The notes under the pieces are model-generated. The model had not been told where the DNA came from. It worked only from the letters and a program-made list of their open reading frames with translations, and did not search any database. A program made the translations under genes and the position numbers. Below, in pieces: positions 7,034-10,004 of a stretch of 10,004 nucleotides of DNA; the first letter of the stretch is position 1; each line of letters begins with the position of its first letter. Source of the stretch: an uncultured Clostridia bacterium (GTDB lineage: Bacteria; Bacillota; Clostridia; Christensenellales; Borkfalkiaceae); NCBI GenBank assembly GCA_947174975.1, contig CAMWLA010000037.1, forward strand, positions 1 through 10,004, in the 5' to 3' direction.

Positions 7034-7069
7034 AAAACTCGGCGGGCTTTATTGCCCGCCGTTACTTTT
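7034..7069. terminator. Bidirectional terminator shared by the collagen gene and comEC
   Basis: CGGCGGGC (7040-7047) and GCCCGCCG (7054-7061) form a perfect 8-bp GC-rich stem with loop TTTATT (7048-7053). On the plus strand it is followed by TTACTTTTT. On the minus strand it is followed by GAGTTTTTTA, so it can end transcripts arriving from both convergent genes. The comEC stop codon (TAA, complement at 7049-7051) lies in the loop, and the last comEC codons form one arm. Confidence 0.88.
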
Positions 7070-9103
7070 TAGCTTAAAAATGAAATTTCCCTTATCGTAA
7101 ATGCAATTGTTAAAATTACGCTCGTTAAAGCTTATCACCGTTTTTGCTTCGCATTCGTCTGTGCTGTCAGTTAAAAGTATATCGCAGTAACCAAAAGGAA
7201 TATTATTGCCCGCACAAATACCGACGGTTGTGCCGTCACACTTAGCTAACAGTGAATATCCGTCCCAAAACTCAAAGTTAACTCCGTTAAGAGTAAAACT
7301 GTTTTGATATTTGATTGTTTTATTTTCAAAAGGTTGAATATTTATATACCCGCCGTATATATAGGCGTCACAATTAAAGTCGGTGTTTCCGTAAAGATAA
7401 GCGCAGTTTTCTCCGCCGAGGATAATCAGCGCGTTCAAATTTGAAGAGTAGTATTCGTTTAGAAACGAGTTTATTTGCGAAAGATACAAATTTTCCGTTA
7501 TAATCAAAATATTACTATTTTTTGATTTTATCAAAATTTCCCCGCCGCCGTAGTATGCGGAAACGATAATTTTGTGACCGTTGAACGGCGAAAAACTTTT
7601 TAAAGGAACGTACGTGCATAAAACAGCAACCGCGCATATTATTGCACTTAGTCTGTATTTAAGCTTTAAATTGAATTTATCCGAAAGAGCTAAAAGTCCG
7701 AAATAGTAGATAGGAATAAACACTCCCGCGCCGAAACCACTGATAAGCGCCTTTTCAAATCCCGCATTCGTGAGTAAAGAAATTGTAAGCTCCAAAGGTA
7801 GCACTGCGTAAGGAATTACGTAAGGCGCAATAAACGGAAGAATTAACGATAGTAGGGTTACTACGAATATAATCGAAAAAATTGCCGATAAAACGGGTAC
7901 GATTAAAATATTTAAAAGAATGCCAGCTCCGCTAATATAACCGAACCGAGTAAGCATTACCGGCAGCGTTCCCGCTTGCGCCGAAAGCGAAACGCCTATT
8001 CCGTTTTTAATATTTGGCGGTGCTTTTCTAAAAGGGCGCACTATATTTTTTGCAAGCAGAATAATACCGCCGACTGCGCATATCGACAGCTGAAATCCAA
8101 CGTTAAATAAATTTAGCGGGTCACATAAGAGAATAACGATTACAGACAGCGAAAGGGAATTAAGCGAGTCGTACTTTGCAAAGGAAATACGCGAAGTGGC
8201 GGACACTGTGCACATAATAAGTGCACGGATTGACGAAAGCGTAAAACCGCAAACCCCCGAATATAGAAATATCGGAAGAATACAAACTACCAAGCCTATA
8301 TATTTGTTAATGTGCAATTTCTTGCATAAAAGGCGCAATAAACCGTAAATTATGCCGATATGCAATCCGGAAATCGCAAAGATATGCGCAACTCCGCCAT
8401 AACGGAACGTCGTCATAGAACCGTCCTCAATTCCGTCGGTATTGCCCGTAAGCATTGCGTACGCAACAGAAGCGGTGTCGTAATCGAGGTTATTATACAG
8501 CTTATTGCGTATTGCCGTGTTCACACTTCCGAATAGCGAAAAGCCGTAAGTTGCGGTAAGTCCGCCGCGAACGTTGCAACGGTATTTTATATTTTTAAGC
8601 GCATTGTAATTCAGTTTGCCGTAAGGAAAAGTATCGTACGCCGTTACGCTTGCGGTAAAATTTACTTTATATCCTACGGCACAATAATCGCCGTAAGAGG
8701 AAGAGAGGTAAACTTTGATTTTACCTTTTATTTTTTGGCCGTTTGCCTTGGCGTTTTTTATTACAATGTATTCACCGTTGTCGTATTTCCCTTTTTCGCA
8801 TACGGTTGCGTTTATCGTATATGTATCGCCGTTTATAAGCTCTTTGGTGTCATAGCCGTCAAGTTTAACATAACTGTAAATAGTGCCTATAAAAAAGAAA
8901 ACCGCTGCCAAAATGCTGAAAATGAGCAGTTTTTTTCTTGAATAAATAAAACAGAAAATAAAAATTACCGAAACCGCCGGAACGAATGCGATAACGTAAA
9001 GTAAGTTTATATGAATCCGAATAAAAAGATAGCCGAGCAAAATTCCTACGATTAATGCAAAAACAAGTATAAGAGGTAATCTTGCATTGACAAATCTTTT
9101 CAT
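7049..9103 (-). CDS. comEC: ComEC/Rec2 DNA-uptake channel protein, degenerate C-terminal domain
   Basis: ComEC forms the inner-membrane channel that carries single-stranded DNA into the cell during natural transformation. The 684 residues begin with membrane segments (about 10-30, 33-52, 59-79), then an extracellular OB-like region (about 85-185, with Cys102, Cys141 and Cys176). The competence core of many hydrophobic helices follows (about 210-500). Core signatures are clear: HIFAISGLHIG (240-250), SSIRALIM (290-297), GFQLSICAVGG (336-346) and AQAGTLPVMLTRFG (375-388). The C-terminal 180 residues take the place of the metallo-beta-lactamase-like domain. They lack the expected DVGQGD (YYGGGEILI is found at 517-525) and any HxHxDH motif, so nuclease activity is doubtful. 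No comEA or other competence gene is near. The ATG has no Shine-Dalgarno and lies seven bases after a perfect -10 box. Confidence 0.93.
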   Translation of the reverse strand: MKRFVNARLPLILVFALIVGILLGYLFIRIHINLLYVIAFVPAVSVIFIFCFIYSRKKLLIFSILAAVFFFIGTIYSYVKLDGYDTKELINGDTYTINATVCEKGKYDNGEYIVIKNAKANGQKIKGKIKVYLSSSYGDYCAVGYKVNFTASVTAYDTFPYGKLNYNALKNIKYRCNVRGGLTATYGFSLFGSVNTAIRNKLYNNLDYDTASVAYAMLTGNTDGIEDGSMTTFRYGGVAHIFAISGLHIGIIYGLLRLLCKKLHINKYIGLVVCILPIFLYSGVCGFTLSSIRALIMCTVSATSRISFAKYDSLNSLSLSVIVILLCDPLNLFNVGFQLSICAVGGIILLAKNIVRPFRKAPPNIKNGIGVSLSAQAGTLPVMLTRFGYISGAGILLNILIVPVLSAIFSIIFVVTLLSLILPFIAPYVIPYAVLPLELTISLLTNAGFEKALISGFGAGVFIPIYYFGLLALSDKFNLKLKYRLSAIICAVAVLCTYVPLKSFSPFNGHKIIVSAYYGGGEILIKSKNSNILIITENLYLSQINSFLNEYYSSNLNALIILGGENCAYLYGNTDFNCDAYIYGGYINIQPFENKTIKYQNSFTLNGVNFEFWDGYSLLAKCDGTTVGICAGNNIPFGYCDILLTDSTDECEAKTVISFNERNFNNCIYDKGNFIFKLKSNGGQ

Positions 9104-9110
9104 ATTTGCG

Positions 9111-9139
9111 ATTATAACACAATTGTAGAAATTTGTAAA
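9111..9139 (-). promoter_or_regulatory. Promoter of comEC giving a near-leaderless mRNA
   Basis: Read on the minus strand, TTTACA (9139-9134) is followed after 17 bases by a perfect TATAAT (9116-9111). It is preceded by TG one base upstream, which makes an extended -10 (TGTTATAAT). Only seven bases separate the -10 from the ATG at 9103, so transcription should start at or next to the start codon. Confidence 0.7.
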
Positions 9140-9166
9140 TTAAATATAATTTTGCGGTCATTTTAT

Positions 9167-9195
9167 TTGTATTTATTTTTACACTGATATATAAT
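9167..9195 (+). promoter_or_regulatory. Possible promoter of the MATE transporter gene
   Basis: A perfect TATAAT (9190-9195) has TTGTAT, a poor -35 match, 17 bases upstream at 9167-9172. It would initiate near 9202, eight bases before the first ATG (9210) and 32 before the second (9234). It is divergent from the comEC promoter in the same 106-base AT-rich gap. Confidence 0.5.
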
Positions 9196-9209
9196 AATTT
9201 TCACGTCTT

Positions 9210-10004
9210 ATGTCACACGTTTCTAAAAACGAAATGGATATGACAAGCGGAAATCTGTTTAAAAAGATTTTTCTGTTTTCGCTTCCGATTATTCTTTCGG
9301 GACTTTTACAACTTTTATATAACGCGGCTGACCTTATTGTGTGCGGCAAATTTGGCTCTGAACATTCCGTCGGGGCGATTTCTGCAACCAATTCGCTTAC
9401 AAATCTGATTATACAGCTTTTTATGGGCTTGAGCGTCGGCGCAAACGTGCTTATGGCGCGTTGCTTCGGTGCTAACCATCAAGAAAAGGGGCAGAGGATT
9501 GCTTATACTTCAATGATTATGTCCGCGGTGCTCGGCGTAATTTTGGGCGTATTCGGTGCATTATGTTCGGGATATTTTCTTATCTGGATGAAAACACCCG
9601 ACGAAGTTATAGACCTTTCGACGCAGTACCTTAGAATTTATTTTTGCGGGGTGCCGTTTTCACTTATTTATAACTTCGGCGCGTCGCTTTTGCGTGCTGT
9701 GGGTGATACCAAACGTCCTTTCTATTTTTTGGCTATATCTGGCATTTTTAACGTTTTATTTAACTTGCTTTTCGTTATAGTTTTCAAAATGGACGTAGCG
9801 GGCGTTGCGCTCGGAACAATTCTGTCGCAAGCAATTTCGGCGGTTTGTGTAATGGTTTGTCTTGTAAGAAATAAAGGCTTTTTCCATTTTTCTTTTAAAG
9901 AAATGCGTTTTTATAAAAGTGAGGCGCTTGAAATTGCAAGGGTTGGTTTGCCGGCGGGACTTCAAGGCGTAATTTTTTCGCTTTCCAACGTGCTTATTCA
10001 GTCA
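9210..10004 (+). CDS. MATE-family efflux transporter, 3' end outside window
   Basis: The open frame runs 265 codons to the end of the window with no stop, a little over half of the usual length of about 450 residues. It starts MSHVSKNEMDMTSGNLFKKIFLFSLPIILSGLL in pieces that match the typical MATE opening: a short polar head, then TM1 with LLYNAAD (36-41), whose Asp41 is a commonly conserved position. A later LLRAVGDTKRPFYFL segment and VGLPAGLQGVIFSLSN near the window edge are also MATE hallmarks. These proteins export drugs or metabolites across the membrane in exchange for Na+ or H+. The first in-frame ATG is 9210, after a TAA at 9195-9197; the ATG at 9234 (MDMTSGNL) is an alternative. Neither has a Shine-Dalgarno. 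Substrate is unknown. Confidence 0.92.
   Translation, partial: MSHVSKNEMDMTSGNLFKKIFLFSLPIILSGLLQLLYNAADLIVCGKFGSEHSVGAISATNSLTNLIIQLFMGLSVGANVLMARCFGANHQEKGQRIAYTSMIMSAVLGVILGVFGALCSGYFLIWMKTPDEVIDLSTQYLRIYFCGVPFSLIYNFGASLLRAVGDTKRPFYFLAISGIFNVLFNLLFVIVFKMDVAGVALGTILSQAISAVCVMVCLVRNKGFFHFSFKEMRFYKSEALEIARVGLPAGLQGVIFSLSNVLIQS

Overview
The window reads as a chromosomal segment of a low-to-mid GC, Gram-positive-type bacterium, most likely an uncultured gut-type member of the Clostridia. This rests on gene content and style: AT-rich intergenic DNA, sigma-A-like promoters, a lipoprotein signal with an FTAC lipobox, a Clostridia-like GNAT, an orphan comEC, a DinF/NorM-type MATE transporter and a collagen-like protein. 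The lineage is inference. Stop codons TAA and TGA both end recognisable genes, so the genetic code looks standard.

Layout. (1) 8-3247, plus strand: a tight run of a GNAT N-acetyltransferase, a HIT-like protein with an HxHxQ motif, and a long putative lipoprotein with DUF4874/DUF4832-type sequence and a C-terminal sugar-binding-like domain. The lipoprotein gene is interrupted by an in-frame TAA at 2318-2320, so it is annotated as a probable pseudogene (986-3247). (2) 3244-5244, plus strand: a near-consensus promoter, UDP-glucose 4-epimerase (galE), an alpha/beta-hydrolase of the acetyl-esterase (BD-FAE-like) type, and a strong intrinsic terminator. (3) 5298-7021, plus strand: a two-gene unit encoding a family-2 glycosyltransferase with a helical-repeat tail and a collagen-like protein with 50 unbroken Gly-X-Y triplets. 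This parallels the sgtA-bclA3 arrangement of Clostridioides difficile. (4) 7049-9103, minus strand: comEC/rec2, convergent with the collagen gene and sharing a bidirectional terminator with it. Its C-terminal metallo-beta-lactamase-like region has lost the expected metal-binding motifs. (5) 9210-10004, plus strand: the first 265 codons of a MATE-family transporter, divergent from comEC and running off the window.

How the genes may work together. GalE could supply UDP-galactose (or UDP-GalNAc), and the glycosyltransferase next to the collagen gene is a good candidate for decorating its many threonines, giving a glycosylated fibrous surface or spore-coat protein. This is inferred from gene order and composition. 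The two most unusual points are this glycosyltransferase/collagen pair and the comEC gene, which has a degraded nuclease-like domain and a promoter placed so close to the start codon that its mRNA would be essentially leaderless.
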